Source of the DNA: a virus
Reading direction: 5' to 3' (one strand)
Length of the DNA: 20,319 bases
Virus record (IMG/VR): IMGVR_UViG_3300027754_003430
Coordinates: 1 to 20,319 of that record
Made by a program: the position numbers and the translations under genes. A model generated the notes under the pieces. It saw nothing but the letters and a program-made list of their open reading frames with translations. It did no database searches and had not been told where the DNA came from. This document shows, one piece after another, positions 19,430-20,319 of the stretch (position 1 is its first letter; each line of letters starts with the position of its first letter).

Positions 19430-19458
19430 AATATACCAACGATTGTATTAATTGTACA
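19430..19458 (-). promoter_or_regulatory. Promoter of the TGTACA family, ahead of gene 45
   Basis: TGTACA (19453-19458), a 17-base spacer ending TGG (extended -10), then TATATT (19430-19435), minus strand. It begins three bases after the stop of the glycosyltransferase-like gene and about 30 bases before the gene 45 ATG. It drives the replisome operon 45-44-62-regA. Confidence 0.83.
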
Positions 19459-19461
19459 CCA

Positions 19462-20319
19462 TTATTTGTTTTTACCGAGTGCAGAAGGATCTGCAGTTGC
19501 AGCTGCACCGATACGGGCAATATCTGGCAGAGAACCACCGAATACATACGAACCAACGTGCTTCAGTTCCATCCATGGGCAAAGCCATACATGCATTCCA
19601 GCATTACGAACCCACTGACAGAACATATAGTCTTCGGAGAGGTAACGTTTCGAATATTCTTTGATTACACCATTGTTCGGATCTTTCACAAAGTCTACAA
19701 TCTCTTTTGCTTTTGCTTTTGGATTCTTTTTCAAGTATTCTTCAAGCTCGGCATTAATGTTCGTACGCTTATGATCGATCGGCGTATCGAAGTAAGCCAT
19801 GATTTCACGGCTACCGTCGAAGTGTTCTGTACGAACGTGATCAGGTTTGTAGAACTGCTGAGGATAAGCTTCTTGAAACTTCTCGAAAGTTTGGCGCCGA
19901 ATCATCATGAATCCAGTTCCAGATTCAAGCACTTCGACTGGTTGTCCAAGAGCAATCTCTCGTGTTTCACCAGTTGGATTAAAGACGTAATCACCAACAA
20001 ACTTTTCGAGATCGTTTGGATTCTCGTCAGCCATACCCTTATCGACAGCAAGCTTAATCTTTTCCCAACTGATGCACTTCTTCGGATATGGACCAGCGAT
20101 GATATCATAGTTATCTACTGATGGATCTGGATTTTGTAGAGCAAGCAGTGCGATCACGTCATTTGGATTGAATCCAATATCAGAGTCGATGAACATCAAG
20201 TGAGTATCACCTGAACGCATGAATTCGTCTGCGCAGTAGTTACGCGCTCGAGTGATCAATGACTCGTTAAACAAGAAGTAAAATCTGACTTGAATTCCGT
20301 AGTGCGTACAAAGTGCAGA
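19462..20319 (-). CDS. Glycosyltransferase-like protein, 5' end outside window
   Basis: 285 residues are visible and the frame stays open to the right edge, so the start is missing. THLMFIDSDIGF carries a D-x-D nucleotide-sugar/metal site, and FNESLITRARNY just before it is a stretch I recall from conserved glycosyltransferase-family 2-like genes of T4-like aquatic phages. ESGTGFMMIRR and SEDYMFCQWVRNAG (the E-D catalytic-base region of GT-A folds) also fit. It would transfer a sugar to DNA, protein or host surface; the target is unknown. It ends three bases before promoter 19430-19458. Confidence 0.85.
   Translation of the reverse strand, partial: SALCTHYGIQVRFYFLFNESLITRARNYCADEFMRSGDTHLMFIDSDIGFNPNDVIALLALQNPDPSVDNYDIIAGPYPKKCISWEKIKLAVDKGMADENPNDLEKFVGDYVFNPTGETREIALGQPVEVLESGTGFMMIRRQTFEKFQEAYPQQFYKPDHVRTEHFDGSREIMAYFDTPIDHKRTNINAELEEYLKKNPKAKAKEIVDFVKDPNNGVIKEYSKRYLSEDYMFCQWVRNAGMHVWLCPWMELKHVGSYVFGGSLPDIARIGAAATADPSALGKNK

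Noticed and set aside
1-20319. CRISPR arrays, insertion sequences, integrase or attachment sites
   Set aside because: I saw no regularly spaced repeats, transposase or integrase motifs, or terminal repeats; the four tRNAs show no duplicated 3' ends that would mark an attachment site.

Overview
The window is a piece of a T4-like tailed phage genome (myovirus type, Gram-negative host). Nearly every gene lies on the minus strand, so transcription runs from right to left. The T4 replisome block is recognisable in the canonical order 45 (sliding clamp) - 44 (clamp loader) - 62 (clamp loader) - regA on the right, and the start of gene 43 (DNA polymerase) is at the left edge. In T4, regA and 43 are adjacent. 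Here they are about 16 kb apart, and the space holds accessory genes. The host cannot be named from the sequence; marine or freshwater phages of the cyanophage/pelagiphage kind are the nearest in flavour.

Layout, reading with transcription (right to left): (i) 20319-16801: an edge-truncated glycosyltransferase-like gene, gp45, an attenuator-like hairpin, gp44, a small four-cysteine protein, gp62 and RegA. (ii) 16780-12804: small phage genes in short operons, tRNA-Arg(UCU), tRNA-Lys(UUU), tRNA-Thr(UGU) and tRNA-Asn(GUU), an AT-rich methyltransferase, a folded non-coding leader, and a Prx5-type peroxiredoxin. (iii) 12750-11926: three small genes of unknown function. (iv) 11904-4650: a tightly overlapping run with two paralogous small membrane proteins, CsgF, CsgG, a curlin-repeat protein, a FecR-domain protein, a second curlin-repeat protein with a large N-terminal domain, and a CHASE2 class III adenylate cyclase. 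(v) 4646-2178: a HExxH metallopeptidase, three small genes, a cytidylyltransferase, a dCMP deaminase and an Hsp20 chaperone. (vi) 981-2147: the only plus-strand gene, a two-domain M15 + GH19 endolysin, then a hairpin, then the divergent gene 43 start.

The most striking content is region iv. It is a complete-looking outer-membrane amyloid export set (CsgG pore, CsgF, two candidate fibre subunits) fused by gene overlaps to a FecR/CHASE2-cyclase signalling pair, with all catalytic cyclase residues present. CsgE, CsgC and CsgD are not seen. The run could make infected cells display or secrete a fibre and produce cAMP; that role is inference.

A second system-level signal is a set of eight minus-strand promoters that share a palindromic TGTACA (one TGTACT) exactly 17 bp from a TANNNT (one TATAAC) -10 box. 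They start nearly every operon except the curli run, where a T4-late-type TATAAATA is found instead. Two of these promoters sit directly behind nearly identical terminator arms, forming a duplicated terminator-promoter cassette. Many genes overlap by ATGA, TAATG or GTGA junctions, and eight small genes (37-57 codons) were placed by that coupling and by ribosome binding sites.
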